From: CBDCMJ01 sp965224325
Lineage (GTDB): Bacteria > Chloroflexota > Dehalococcoidia > Lucifugimonadales > UBA3495
Assembly (NCBI GenBank): GCA_965224325.1
Contig: CBDCYT010000014.1
Location: 32,536 to 96,535 of the forward strand
Direction of reading: 5' to 3'
DNA: 64,000 nucleotides
The translations under genes and the position numbers were made by a program. Positions 24,955 to 33,491 of this stretch are shown here, in pieces. Position 1 is the first letter of the stretch, and every line of letters begins with the position of its first letter. The notes under the pieces were generated by a model, which saw only the letters and a list, made by a program, of their open reading frames with translations, did no database searches and was not told where the DNA came from.

Positions 24955-26115
24955 AAAAAGCAGCTGTCTTGAACGTCAAGAGTTTGCCAAGTCCGGATGC
25001 CAGTGCTTGCCGGTCTTCACCATACAGTTGAGTATGATCAGCAACTTCCGCATACAAGCCGTCAGGGCCAGCTTCTTGGCCTCGCCGGCTGCCAATAGCC
25101 GCTGATAAAAGTCCCGGACTACCGGGTTCCAGCGACTCGCCACCAACGCCCCCATGTACAGCGCGGCACGGACTCGTGCTCTGCCGCCCCAAACGGTGCG
25201 CTTACCGCGATGGGGACCGCTGTCCCGGCTGAAGGGGGCCACTCCGGCCAAGGCGGCGATCTGTTTCCGGTCCAGTGTGCCCAACTCTGGCAGCGCGGCC
25301 AACAACGTGACGGATAGCTGTTCGCCCACGCCGGGAACACTGCGCAGGAGTTCGTCCTTTTCCCGCCGTACCGGACTGTTGAGGACCGATTCCCGGAGGT
25401 CGCCGTCCAGATCGTTCAGCTCCCGCTCCAGCCAAGTGATATGAGCCTGGACGCGGGGACGCACCTCCGGGATGGCGCGGCTCAGCGTGTTCTTCTCTGC
25501 CACCAGGATGGCGGTCACCTGCTTCCGGCGCGCCAGCACGGCCCCGAGAACTTGGGTGTCGGCGTCCCTCAGCGGCCGTATCAGGGGACGGACGGCCTCG
25601 TCGAAGTGTGCCAGGATGCGAGCGTCCAGCCGGTCGGTCTTGGCCAACTGTCCGGTGGACTTGGCGAAGTCCCGCACCTGGCGGGGATTGACCACCGCCA
25701 CAGGCAGGGATGCTGCGCCCAGCGCCGCCGCCAGAGGCAACTCGATGCCGCCAGTGGCCTCCAGAATAACCGCCGCCGGCATCAGGTCCTGTAGCTGGGC
25801 GACCAACTCCCGAACCTCTGCTTCGTCGTAGGGCAAGCTCCAACTCCGGCCCGACGGGCGGATGGCGACATCCACGCGCTCCTTGGCAATGTCGATACCA
25901 ACGTAGGTGAGTTCCTCTTGCATGTTCTCATCTCCCCGTAATACTGGCCCGGCCTTGCGAAATGCGGGCTTCTATGGCCCAAGCAGCTGTTCGGGCTCTG
26001 TTGGAGGAGAGTGCGGCGACCTTCGCTTTTTGACGGCCTGTTACGACCAATGTCACTCCGGTCTGCCGCACCCGGAACCGCTCCTGTAAAGGAATGGTCC
26101 CATAAACTCAAAGAT
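24955..26115 (-). mobile_element. IS110-family insertion sequence
   Basis: Approximate limits come from where the flanking IS21 sequence breaks off (about 24955) and resumes (about 26116). Like other IS110 elements it has no obvious terminal inverted repeats. The roughly 190-bp non-coding stretch upstream of the transposase start (25924-26115) is where IS110-group elements encode their bridge RNA. Confidence 0.65.
24976..25923 (-). CDS. IS110-family transposase (DEDD)
   Basis: A 315-residue recombinase. The N-terminal RuvC-like DEDD domain has YVGIDIAKERVDVAI, the LEATGG glutamate and KTDRLDARILAHF. The C-terminal Tnp_20 domain has LLRSVPGVGEQLSVTLLAAL and AALAGVAPFSRDSGP, with the serine expected near the end of that domain. 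The frame is complete from ATG 25923, so the element may be active. It sits inside an IS21 remnant. Confidence 0.92.
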   Translation of the reverse strand: MQEELTYVGIDIAKERVDVAIRPSGRSWSLPYDEAEVRELVAQLQDLMPAAVILEATGGIELPLAAALGAASLPVAVVNPRQVRDFAKSTGQLAKTDRLDARILAHFDEAVRPLIRPLRDADTQVLGAVLARRKQVTAILVAEKNTLSRAIPEVRPRVQAHITWLERELNDLDGDLRESVLNSPVRREKDELLRSVPGVGEQLSVTLLAALPELGTLDRKQIAALAGVAPFSRDSGPHRGKRTVWGGRARVRAALYMGALVASRWNPVVRDFYQRLLAAGEAKKLALTACMRKLLIILNCMVKTGKHWHPDLANS

Positions 26116-26189
26116 ACAATGTCCACACTAATTGTTCATGGGAAATGTCCCACCGTCGGCTGTGAAGGGGAGGAGCCGTTGTGGTACGA

Positions 26190-26456
26190 GCTAGACGTCG
26201 TCTGAGGAGCCTGGAGACTGGGAAGCAGCGCTCTCCCGGCTGTGCCGGAGGCGGTAGCTGTCGCCGTTCATCTCCAGGATGTGGACGTGGTTGGTGAGGC
26301 GGTTCAGCAGAGCTCCGGTCAGGCGTTCCGACCCGAACACCTCTGTCCACTCATCAAAGGGCAGGTTGGTGGTGACCAGGATTGAGCCCCGCTCGTAGCG
26401 TTGGCTGAAGACCTCGAAGAGGAGTTCCGCGCCGGTGGGGGACAGGGGGACGGGTT
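26190..26456 (-). pseudogene. istB: istB fragment (IS21 helper ATPase, 3' part)
   Basis: The minus strand encodes the C-terminal third of IstB (LSPTGAELLFEVFSQRYERG, then PFDEWTEVFGSERLTGALL and MNGDSYRLRHSRE), close to the intact copy at 27576-28358. The Walker A region is absent. The fragment ends abruptly at the palindromic insert at about 26445. Confidence 0.85.
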
Positions 26457-26540
26457 CCGTTCGTTTTTAGAGGACGGCCTTCCTGTAGCGCCATAGGCCA
26501 TACCCTAAAAGCAAACGGAACCGCGTCGTATGTCCCCGCC
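26441..26540. repeat. Small palindromic insert at the istB/IS110 fragment junction
   Basis: GGTTCCGTTCGTTTTTAG (about 26453-26470) and CTAAAAGCAAACGGAACC (26504-26521) are imperfect inverted repeats enclosing about 33 bp. GGGGAC-type sequences continue outside on both sides. It looks like a REP/MITE-type hairpin that marks the breakpoint. Confidence 0.6.
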
Positions 26541-26929
26541 GGGACAGAAAGCCCCGGAAAGCAGGCCGTAGGTGTGGAGTTGCTGGAGCCACTGGCAGTC
26601 CACCACGCCGGTCTTGCGACCCGGCACGTTCTTGATGCGCCTGGGGTCCACCAGCATCACCTGGAAGCCCCGCTCTTCCAGCACCCCGAAGAGGGGTATC
26701 CAGTACACCCCCGTCGACTCCATGACCACGGTCTCCACGCCGCACTCGGTCAGCCAATTGGCCAAACGGTACAGGTCCGCCGTGAAGGCCCCAAACTCCT
26801 GCACCGGCCGCTCCGCGCGGCCGGCAGGAACCGCTCGAAGTGGCTGGTGGCGCCCACGTCGATGCCCGCCGCGTTTAGGTTCAGCTGGGACAGCCCCGCT
26901 GGTTTTGCGCTGCTCTGGCCTGTGCTCAT
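26505..26929 (-). pseudogene. Truncated, frameshifted IS110-family transposase
   Basis: Begins at ATG 26929 (LSQLNLNAAGIDVGATSHF) and, after a frameshift near 26830, continues as VQEFGAFTADLYRLANWL, VVMESTGVYWIPLFGVLEE and VDPRRIKNVPGRKTGVVDC. This is only the DEDD domain, and the Tnp_20 half is missing. It differs clearly from the intact IS110 at 24976, so it represents a second element type. Confidence 0.8.
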
Positions 26930-27322
26930 TATTCCCTCCACGATTACCGTGTAGGCGTGTCGCCGGAGGGAGTCACTGACAACGCACAGTCTCCCGAACG
27001 GGATCGCCTCCGGTCGGGCGTCACTAATGAAGTCGCAAGACTCCCGGACCATGCTTGCTAACGGGCAATCTGCACCGACGTTTATTCGGTCTTCGTCCAG
27101 GCAACACGTCTCGCCATGAGCATACGCACCCCGGCAGGCCCGCACCAGTTAGTCGCCTCTGCACGGGCCGGACACGGGCTTAACGATGCTTGCTACTAAC
27201 ACTATTGCGGGCGCTCCCGGCCCGCGCTTGGACGGCGTTGGGCCGCAGCCGCCGCGCCCTCGGGGCCGGAGGGCGGCCCGCTCGGCCACGTGCGCCGGGT
27301 GTCAAGGGCGTTGGGATGTTGG

Positions 27323-27513
27323 GCCAGTGAGGCGGAGCAAAAGTGTACCACAAGAGGTTATTGGCCAGCGTAAATGTCCGCACCAGTTGTTCATGTCAAT
27401 GGCGGAGGCATGTTGGGCCACTGGGGCGGAGTAAAACTGTACCACCTGGTGTGTTCATGTTCAGCGAAAAAGTCCTCACTAACTGGCCAGCATAAATGTC
27501 CGCACCACTTGTT
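27323..27513. repeat. Repeated IS21 left-end modules
   Basis: Two modules, 27323-27392 and 27416-27513, each combine GGCCANTGNGGCGGAG, AAAANTGTACCAC and CATAAATGTCCGCACC-type blocks. Multiple terminal repeats of this kind are a known feature of IS21 ends and are the transposase binding sites. Confidence 0.7.
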
Positions 27514-27575
27514 GAGGGAAATGGCCTGCTTACGGGTGGGTCAGCAGAGGACAGGCAGGAAGGTCTTGATGCTAC

Positions 27576-28358
27576 CTATTCTTCGTGAGGCTTGTCTTGA
27601 GTTTGGGAGGCAACTCCCTCTCTGCTACGCTTGAGCCGGTAGCTCTCGCCGTTCATCTCCAGGATGTGGACGTGGTGGGTGAGGCGGTCCAGCAGGGCCC
27701 CGGTGAGCCTCTCCGACCCGAAGACCTCGGTCCACTCGTCGAAGGGAAGGTTGGTGGTCACCAGGATTGAGCCCCGTTCGTAGCGCTGGCTGAAGACCTC
27801 GAAGAGCAGTTCCGCCCCGGTGGGTGACAGGGGCACGAAGCCCAGTTCGTCGATGATCAGCAGGCTGAGGCGGGAAAGTTGTCTCTGGAGGCTGAGCAGA
27901 CGTCTTTCATCCCGGGCCTCCATCAACTCGTGGACCAGGGCGGCGGCGGCGGTGAAGCCCACGGACATCCCTTTCTGGCAGGCGGCCAGGCCCAGTCCCA
28001 GGGCGATGTGGGTCTTGCCGGTGCCGCTGTTTAAGGCGGCGATGACGTTCTCCCGGCGCTGGATGTATTCGCACCGGGCCAGTTCCATCACCAGGGACTT
28101 GTTCACCGAGGGGATGGCGGTAAAGTCGAAGGTGTCCAGGCTTTTGACGGCAGGGAACCGGGCCGCCCGGATCCGCCGCCCCACCATGCGCTGGTGGCGG
28201 TCGATGAGTTCCAGCTCGGCCAGCCGCAGCAGGTATTGGGGATGGTCCACACCTTCGGCGGCGCACTGGGCCGCCATCTTCCCGTATTCCCGGAGGAAGC
28301 TGGGCAGCTTCAACTCCTTCAGGTGGTGTTCCAATAGCAGCGTCGACCGGTCGTTCAT
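27576..28358 (-). CDS. istB: IS21 helper ATPase
   Basis: A 260-residue DnaC-like AAA+ ATPase that assists IstA in target choice. Walker A is NSGTGKTH (residues 110-117). Walker B is LLIIDELGF. Sensor-like LVTTNLPFDEW and the C-terminal MNGESYRLKRSRE follow. I chose ATG 28358 (MNDRSTLLLEHHLKELKLP), whose first bases overlap the istA stop as ATGA. A longer frame upstream only reads istA antisense to no purpose. Intact. Confidence 0.93.
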   Translation of the reverse strand: MNDRSTLLLEHHLKELKLPSFLREYGKMAAQCAAEGVDHPQYLLRLAELELIDRHQRMVGRRIRAARFPAVKSLDTFDFTAIPSVNKSLVMELARCEYIQRRENVIAALNSGTGKTHIALGLGLAACQKGMSVGFTAAAALVHELMEARDERRLLSLQRQLSRLSLLIIDELGFVPLSPTGAELLFEVFSQRYERGSILVTTNLPFDEWTEVFGSERLTGALLDRLTHHVHILEMNGESYRLKRSREGVASQTQDKPHEE

Positions 28359-29800
28359 GCCGCTCTCCCCGACAGCAAGGGCATGTAGTCCCTGGCCGAT
28401 GTGGTGTTCACCCTCACCCGGGGCAGGTAGGGATACAGTTCCAGGTCGAGGCGGGGCGGCCGTCCCTCCAATCGGCACAGCACCAGGTGCTTCACCGCGT
28501 CGAAACTCAGCGCCCCCAGCCGGAGAGCGTCCTTGAGGGCTGAGTGCACTTCTTGTTGCGAGAAGGTCTCCAGCAACCTGAGCACCTGCACGAATTCCCG
28601 CTTCCCCCGCCGTCCCATGCGGGACTCCAGAAGCCGGCGAAGCGTACCGAAATCTTCTGGCAACTCCCAGCTCTGTAGCGGAGCCGCCTGGTCCAAAGCG
28701 CCCGGCTTCCGCTCCAGCAGCGGCAGGTAGTGGATGGGGTCGTAGACGAAATCGTCCCGTTCATAGGAGCGGTGGTGTTTGGCAATGACCTCCGAGCCGC
28801 AGCTGATGACCACCTGGTCCACGTATCCCCTTACCAGCACGTCCCGGTGTCCATAGGCCACCGGCGCCGAGTAGTCGTTGGTCCTGTACCTGACCAGCGA
28901 CAACGAACTCACCCGGCCCGCCTGCTTTTCGCAGGCGTCGTAGGCCACCGGAGGTAGGGGCAGCAGGACCTCGAGGTCCCGCTCCATACGCTGACCGATG
29001 GTCTCAGAATGCCCCCGCAACTTGGCGTCCATCCGCTCGAGGCATCGTTGCTCCAGGTAGGTATTCAGCGCCTCGAAATTCGCGAAGGACGGTATGGGCA
29101 CCAGAAAGTTGCGGCGCACGTAGCCCACCAAGCCCTCCACCTTACCCTTGTCATTGCCCTTGCCGGGGCGGCCGAACCGGTCGTCGAACAGGTAGTGGGA
29201 CTGCAGCTCGGTGAAGGCACGGGTGCGCTTGCGACGGCCGTCCCCCAGAATCCTGGCCACGGCCAGCTTGGTGTTGTCGTACAGAATGCTCTGGGGCGCC
29301 CCGCCCAGGAAGGCGAAAGCGGAGACATGGCCGTCCAGGAACGCCTCGGTGGTCTCCGCCGGGTAAGCCTTTACGAAGCAGCCGTCGCTGTGGGGCAGGT
29401 CGATGACGAAGCAGTGGGCCTTCTGCTCCACGCCGCCGATGACCACCAGGGCCTCGCCGAAGTCGCACTGGGCGTGGCCCGGCGCATGGGACAACGGCAC
29501 GAACATCTCCCGCGATTGCCGGCGGTGCTCCCTTACGTAGTCCTTGACGATGGTGTACTGGCCATCAAACCTGTACTCCTCGCGAAGGCGCTCGAAGATG
29601 CGCTTGGCCGTGTGGCGTTGCTTCCTGGGACGCCTGAGATCGTCCTCCAGGATCCGGTCGATGACGCCGGTGAAGGGCTCCAGCTTGGGCCTCTTGGGCG
29701 GAGACTGCCGCAGGTACCCCGGCGGGACTGAAAACACCAGCATCTTGCGCACCGTGTCCCGGTGCAGCCCGAACACCCGGGAGGCCTCCCGGATGCTCAT
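28355..29800 (-). CDS. istA: IS21 transposase
   Basis: A 481-residue DDE transposase. It starts MSIREASRVFGLHRDTVRKM (helix-turn-helix), then the catalytic core with CDFGEALVVIGG, ILYDNTKLAV and the GRPGKGNDKGKVEGLVGYVR glutamate region, and a C-terminal beta-barrel. The usual family N-terminus is about 19 residues longer. Upstream of ATG 29800 the same frame reads YKVDVYLRVRRAVM followed by a TGA, then GG and this start. The original start has therefore been cut off by a nonsense codon, and translation probably reinitiates at 29800. Confidence 0.9.
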   Translation of the reverse strand: MSIREASRVFGLHRDTVRKMLVFSVPPGYLRQSPPKRPKLEPFTGVIDRILEDDLRRPRKQRHTAKRIFERLREEYRFDGQYTIVKDYVREHRRQSREMFVPLSHAPGHAQCDFGEALVVIGGVEQKAHCFVIDLPHSDGCFVKAYPAETTEAFLDGHVSAFAFLGGAPQSILYDNTKLAVARILGDGRRKRTRAFTELQSHYLFDDRFGRPGKGNDKGKVEGLVGYVRRNFLVPIPSFANFEALNTYLEQRCLERMDAKLRGHSETIGQRMERDLEVLLPLPPVAYDACEKQAGRVSSLSLVRYRTNDYSAPVAYGHRDVLVRGYVDQVVISCGSEVIAKHHRSYERDDFVYDPIHYLPLLERKPGALDQAAPLQSWELPEDFGTLRRLLESRMGRRGKREFVQVLRLLETFSQQEVHSALKDALRLGALSFDAVKHLVLCRLEGRPPRLDLELYPYLPRVRVNTTSARDYMPLLSGRAA

Positions 29801-29986
29801 CCCACCTCACATCACCGCCCTACGGACCCGCAGATATACGTCCACCTTGTACATCCATCACACCATCCATGGGTTCGGATACAACCCTATGAATGATGGC
29901 GGGCGGTACAGTATTCAGTCGCCGTTTGTCAGCAATCTTCCGCCCGCGTGGTCCACTTTACCTCCGCCGATTACAAAGTCGGGCTG

Positions 29987-30067
29987 TTTCGTAGCTGAAA
30001 TGGGGCGGATCACCCCTCTACAGGACTGAGACAGTGAACACTTTGACTTGCGGGTACGTTCCGGACA
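29987..30067. repeat. Control repeat, copy A
   Basis: TTTCGTAGCTGAAA (29987-30000), then CCCCTCTACAGGACTGAG, GTGAACACTTT and CGTTCCGGAC. The same order of blocks recurs at 30547-30627. Confidence 0.8.
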
Positions 30068-30279
30068 TGGTTTGCAAGTCCGTAGCTGAAAGTTGCATTT
30101 ATGTAGGCGAGCGAGATCGGGTCCGAGTTGCAAAGGCCATAGCTGGCAGTTGCATTTTTGCGGGGCGGCGGGAGGTCTGGAATCGGGGATCATCGGAGAC
30201 GCCTGACGCCGTAGGTCAGCGCGGGCGATCATCCTGTCCGGCACGCGCTGCTCACGCCGCTCCTTCCCTCGATGCTCGT

Positions 30280-30530
30280 CGGAGTGGAACGGCGATCCCC
30301 GCTTCGTCTCCCGGTGATTGGTCGATGGTCTCCGCGCCAACTCGTTCACCTCCTTGCGTTCTGCCGCGACTCATGGAAGCGCTGCTCTCGCAAGAGAGTG
30401 TGCACAATCGCAACGCTGAATAAGACCCCTCATAGCTCTGCGCAGGGATGCGGGGTGCCACAGGCTCTCTTTTCTTCGGCCCCTTCCACGCAGTATCGGG
30501 GGTGTACAGGAGTTTGAGTTCCGTGACAGA
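30280..30530. repeat. Decayed copy of the conjugation-operon control region
   Basis: GCGCCAACTCGTTCACCTC (30334-30352) is identical to 61433-61451. Further downstream GCCGCGA.TCAT, CTCGCA..AGAGT and CGCAGTATCGGGGGTGTACA match blocks at 61462-61610 in the same order and orientation, with diverged sequence between. Confidence 0.65.
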
Positions 30531-30546
30531 GCGGCAAGAGTCGTGA

Positions 30547-30627
30547 TTTCGTAGCTGAAACAGGGGTAAAAGGCCCCTCTACAGGACGTAACCAATGAAC
30601 ACTTTTAGAAAGGGTGCGTTCCGGACG
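30547..30627. repeat. Control repeat, copy B
   Basis: TTTCGTAGCTGAAA (30547-30560), CCCCTCTACAGGACGTAA, ATGAACACTTTTAG and GCGTTCCGGAC. A partial third copy with TTTCGTAGCTAAAA starts at 31378. Confidence 0.8.
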
Positions 30628-30784
30628 GCAATGACATCGCCAAACGTGGGGAATGACATCGGCAGGCCGGTTGGAGCGGCGTCCCAATGACATTAGGCTC
30701 AGGAAAATGCGATTGAAGTGGGGGTGCGTTACGTCCCTCGAAGATGTGGCTGGAGACCGGGGTGACGGGCCGACAGCGCTTCCT

Positions 30785-31246
30785 CTACCTCAGCACAAAC
30801 CACCACAGGAGAACGCTCCCGATCAGCAGCGCCAACAGCACGAAGGCGATTATGCGGGCCGCGATGAGCACGTCGTTCGTCTTCTCGTGCTCGGCGACCT
30901 CCTTCTGGTACTCTCCTTCAAGCTCCAGGTACGGCCGTCTGGCGGTGGCTGCGGACTCCCTGGCCTCGTCCCGCTCCCGCTCCAACTCGGACACGCTGAG
31001 CTTCAACTCGGATACTCTCTGCTCCAACTCCCGCACGGTCTGTTCAAGTTCATGTTCCCTGTCGATGGTCCGGCGCAGCAGTTCCTCGTCGGTGATGTAC
31101 TCCCCCGCCATCCGCACGAACACCCGGCGGCCCTCCCTGCGGACCTCGACCTCGGCCTTCCTGATCATCCGGTCGAGAGTCGAGAGGGATATGTCCAGCT
31201 CCTCAGCCGCCTCCGCTTTCGTCACCCAGCGGACGGGCTCATCCAT
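30785..31246 (-). CDS. Helix-turn-helix protein with coiled coil and C-terminal membrane anchor
   Basis: A 153-residue protein in three parts. Residues 1-55 are an excisionase/MerR-like winged helix (WVTKAEAAEELDISLSTLDR, then EVRREGRRVFVRM). Residues 60-125 are a heptad-rich coiled coil (ELEQTVRELEQRVSELKLSV). Residues 130-153 are a single membrane helix (IIAFVLLALLIGSVLLWWF). I chose ATG 31246 because GGGAGG lies 8 bp upstream. It might tether a DNA site of the element to the membrane or sense a signal, but no function is known to me. Confidence 0.75.
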   Translation of the reverse strand: MDEPVRWVTKAEAAEELDISLSTLDRMIRKAEVEVRREGRRVFVRMAGEYITDEELLRRTIDREHELEQTVRELEQRVSELKLSVSELERERDEARESAATARRPYLELEGEYQKEVAEHEKTNDVLIAARIIAFVLLALLIGSVLLWWFVLR

Positions 31247-31377
31247 CGGTTTTGCCTCCCTATCCGCTGACACGGCAGGGTTCCCAAAGTGCAATCAAGT
31301 TGTCATCAGACTCGCCAGTTATTTTAGCATGGCTTCCCATTTTGTACCCTGACCGGTCAGACGACACGTCAACCCCG

Positions 31378-31391
31378 TTTCGTAGCTAAAA
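31378..31391. repeat. Control motif TTTCGTAGCTAAAA
   Basis: Single copy of the motif found in copies A and B, followed by CAGGGGTG. It lies in the 244-bp gap between the membrane-anchored helix-turn-helix gene and the Replic_Relax gene. CCTACAGGACTCTGA follows at 31503. Confidence 0.7.
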
Positions 31392-31490
31392 CAGGGGTGT
31401 TTTGGCCGTCGGCGGACCCCGGACATCGGGCCGGTTGTGCCATTTTGGACCACCCATCCAGCATAGAGGGCAGATAGGGCTGATACGTCC

Positions 31491-33200
31491 CTATCTATCC
31501 CTCCCTACAGGACTCTGACGCATCCGGTGGTAGAGCGAGTCCCACTGGTAGGCTCTCAGTGCGGACAGCGGCAGTCGGGGAGACTCCGGTTCCCACAGTG
31601 GACGCCATGACCGTCCGAGTATCCCTGTGTGGGACAGAACGGGTATGCACGACACGAAGATGGGCAGGGACATACGGCTCATGTGGGCGGCGGTGCGCAC
31701 GTAGGTTGCCTCCACCTCCTCGGTGTCCACGACGAACAGGGTGACGGGGTACGGCGGCTGGTCGTCCTTAGACTCGTTTGACCAGTAGTAGCTCATGTAG
31801 GGCTTCAGGCGGGCAATGACTCCCCTGGGATGGCGGGCGCGGAGCTCGTGCTCGAAGTAGAACGGTATCCGAAGGCCCTGGGCTGTCATCTGCCCCACGG
31901 CGTCGGGTGCGATGGCGGAATCGCCCCAGTTATAGGTTCGGTCGGACCTGGCTGTGGGGACGGACCACACCAGGTCGCTGTCGGGGTCTGCCCTGGCCTC
32001 AGCCTCCAGCTTCGACAGGAACCAGGTGATGCCGTCTGCGTGCCTCGTCTGCCTCGCCCATGTCTCGATGCGGTGGCCCACGTGACGCCTGCGACCCTGT
32101 TTGTCGGTGGTGAGGGCCGTGCTCCATATGCCCTGCGTCGTGGGGAGCTGGGCGCGGTCCCTGTGGGTGACGTAGCGAATGCCCTCGGCGGACAGGGTGT
32201 AGCGTGTGTCTCCCCGTTTGCCGTGACGCTCGACCAGGCCCCAGGTATCGACGAGGCTGCGCATCATCTGGCTGACCCGTCCCTCGGAGATGCCGAGCCA
32301 GCGGGCAAGGTGCTCACGGGGGATCATCGGGTGGTCGGTGATGAGGTCCAGCGTCCGCTTCTCCGACGGGTTGACGCCGAAGGCCGGCGCAGCCCGCGCC
32401 ATCCGTTCGGGACGTGGCAACGATGCTCGCTTCCGCTCCGGTGATGCGGTGGAACGCCTTCCGCCGGGGCTGCCGGGCGAGCTCACACCCTCCAGCGTGC
32501 GGTACGTGCTGCCGACCCACGAGTATCTGTGCCAGAGGCGAAGGTCCCGTCTTTCCAGTGCATTCCTCGATTCCACGGCAACGTAGCAGTCGTCAAGGTT
32601 CAGTCGCTCGCAGAACCTCGTCGTCAGTCTCTCCTCCCAGACGCTGGGTGTCAGGATCAGGACGGCGCTGGGACGGCGGGTGTAGTCGTATCCCGCGATG
32701 GCCCTCAGCCGATCGTAGAGAGACCGGCGCCGTAGGGCCAGGCCCTGGCGCACCACGCCGAAGCTGCGGCCGTCGTGGAGGGTGATGGTGGTGTCGAAGC
32801 GGCCCCTGCGGTGAAACTCCACGTGGGACCGGAGGCCGTCGATGCCGGGGGAGAGTGAGGCAGCGAGACGGTAGACCGCGGCCACCGCGTCCATCCTGCG
32901 GACCAGCAGCGTTAGCCATTCCCTGGACACCGGGTAGGCTCGCACGAAGTCCGAGGGGGTCTCAAAGCCGAGGACTCCCGTTGCCTGTCTGATGCCCTTG
33001 GTCGTCAGGTAGTACCTTTGGCTCGAAGGCAGGTGTGCGGTGCCGTGGCTGACCCTCCCGGTGATGCCGTCGGCCAGCAGGTCGGTAAGGGTGCGGTGGA
33101 CCGTCGTGTGAGGCTCGCCGAGAATGAGCGCCAGTTCCGTCGAATCGACGAACGGCGTCCGGCTGAGGGAGTGGAGCAGCTGTCGGTCGGAGAGCGCCAA
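31491..33200 (-). CDS. Replic_Relax-like winged-helix protein (copy 1)
   Basis: A 569-residue protein built from two similar halves. Each starts with a winged helix (residues 5-65: QLLHSLSRTPFVDSTELALI; residues about 285-345: KRTLDLITDHPMIPREHLAR). The C-terminal part has AIAPDAVGQM, FYFEHELRARHPRGVIARLK and VTLFVVDTEEVEATYVRTA, the pattern of the replication-relaxation family found on plasmids and conjugative elements. It is a paralogue of the gene at 48706. The family's biochemistry is poorly known, but a role in plasmid or element replication or transfer is assumed. Transcribed away from the restriction locus. Confidence 0.65.
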   Translation of the reverse strand: MALSDRQLLHSLSRTPFVDSTELALILGEPHTTVHRTLTDLLADGITGRVSHGTAHLPSSQRYYLTTKGIRQATGVLGFETPSDFVRAYPVSREWLTLLVRRMDAVAAVYRLAASLSPGIDGLRSHVEFHRRGRFDTTITLHDGRSFGVVRQGLALRRRSLYDRLRAIAGYDYTRRPSAVLILTPSVWEERLTTRFCERLNLDDCYVAVESRNALERRDLRLWHRYSWVGSTYRTLEGVSSPGSPGGRRSTASPERKRASLPRPERMARAAPAFGVNPSEKRTLDLITDHPMIPREHLARWLGISEGRVSQMMRSLVDTWGLVERHGKRGDTRYTLSAEGIRYVTHRDRAQLPTTQGIWSTALTTDKQGRRRHVGHRIETWARQTRHADGITWFLSKLEAEARADPDSDLVWSVPTARSDRTYNWGDSAIAPDAVGQMTAQGLRIPFYFEHELRARHPRGVIARLKPYMSYYWSNESKDDQPPYPVTLFVVDTEEVEATYVRTAAHMSRMSLPIFVSCIPVLSHTGILGRSWRPLWEPESPRLPLSALRAYQWDSLYHRMRQSPVGRDR

Positions 33201-33491
33201 GTTAGGGTCTCATTCCCTTGTTATTTCGTACTTCTACATCTACTGTGGTCGGTAATTACCCAACATCCCATTGTGAGCTGGAAAGGCGGCATATGTAATG
33301 CCTTGCAAGCCATTGTGTCGTGGCCAATTTTGTGGTAGGGGGGCGAAAGGGTTTCTGGTCGGAGCGGCCGCAAGTGGCGAACGGAAGGGTGGCAACGTGC
33401 CTGAGCATGGCGGTCATTGACTGGGAAACGCCTAGGGACGTATCCTTGAACAGTATTCAAGGGCATTTCAATAGTCTCGGGAGATATGAGA
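33201..33491. other. Divergent promoter region
   Basis: 291 bp between the Replic_Relax gene (leftward) and the restriction locus (rightward). Promoters for both must lie here. I see no strong consensus boxes. Confidence 0.5.

Larger units (their letters stand above)
24888..26460 (-). mobile_element. Remnant IS21-family copy, interrupted by IS110
   Basis: The left-end motif GGAGCGGAGTAAAACTGTAC at about 24916 and the following GTAAATGGCCAGC match the ends of the complete IS21 at 27416. After the IS110 insertion the same copy resumes near 26116 (AATGTCCACACTAATTGTTC) and continues into the 3' part of istB (26200-26456). istA and most of istB are missing. Confidence 0.7.
27416..29970 (-). mobile_element. 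IS21-family insertion sequence, complete
   Basis: The left end carries GGAGTAAAACTGTACCAC (about 27430-27447) and the right end GTGGTCCACTTTACCTCC (29950-29967), which are imperfect inverted repeats. Between them istA and istB are both present and overlap by 4 bp. Ends are approximate because of the repeated end modules. Confidence 0.8.
29801..30784. other. Gap with repeated control motifs
   Basis: From the IS21 right end to the helix-turn-helix gene. It contains two ~80-bp direct repeats (29987-30067 and 30547-30627), two TAGCTG..AGTTGCATTT repeats (30083-30100, 30140-30157) and a region resembling the conjugation-operon control region at 61390-61710. No gene is supportable. A minus-strand GTG at 30349 gives MNELA like the secreted-protein gene at 61448 but then diverges. 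Confidence 0.65.

Noticed and set aside
24429..24956. A 175-codon minus-strand gene upstream of cobJ
   Set aside because: It starts inside an IS21 end and crosses a terminator hairpin; no recognisable domain.
29800..29870. Sec codon in istA
   Set aside because: The TGA there is not at a catalytic cysteine position and no SECIS-like hairpin follows; a nonsense mutation is simpler.
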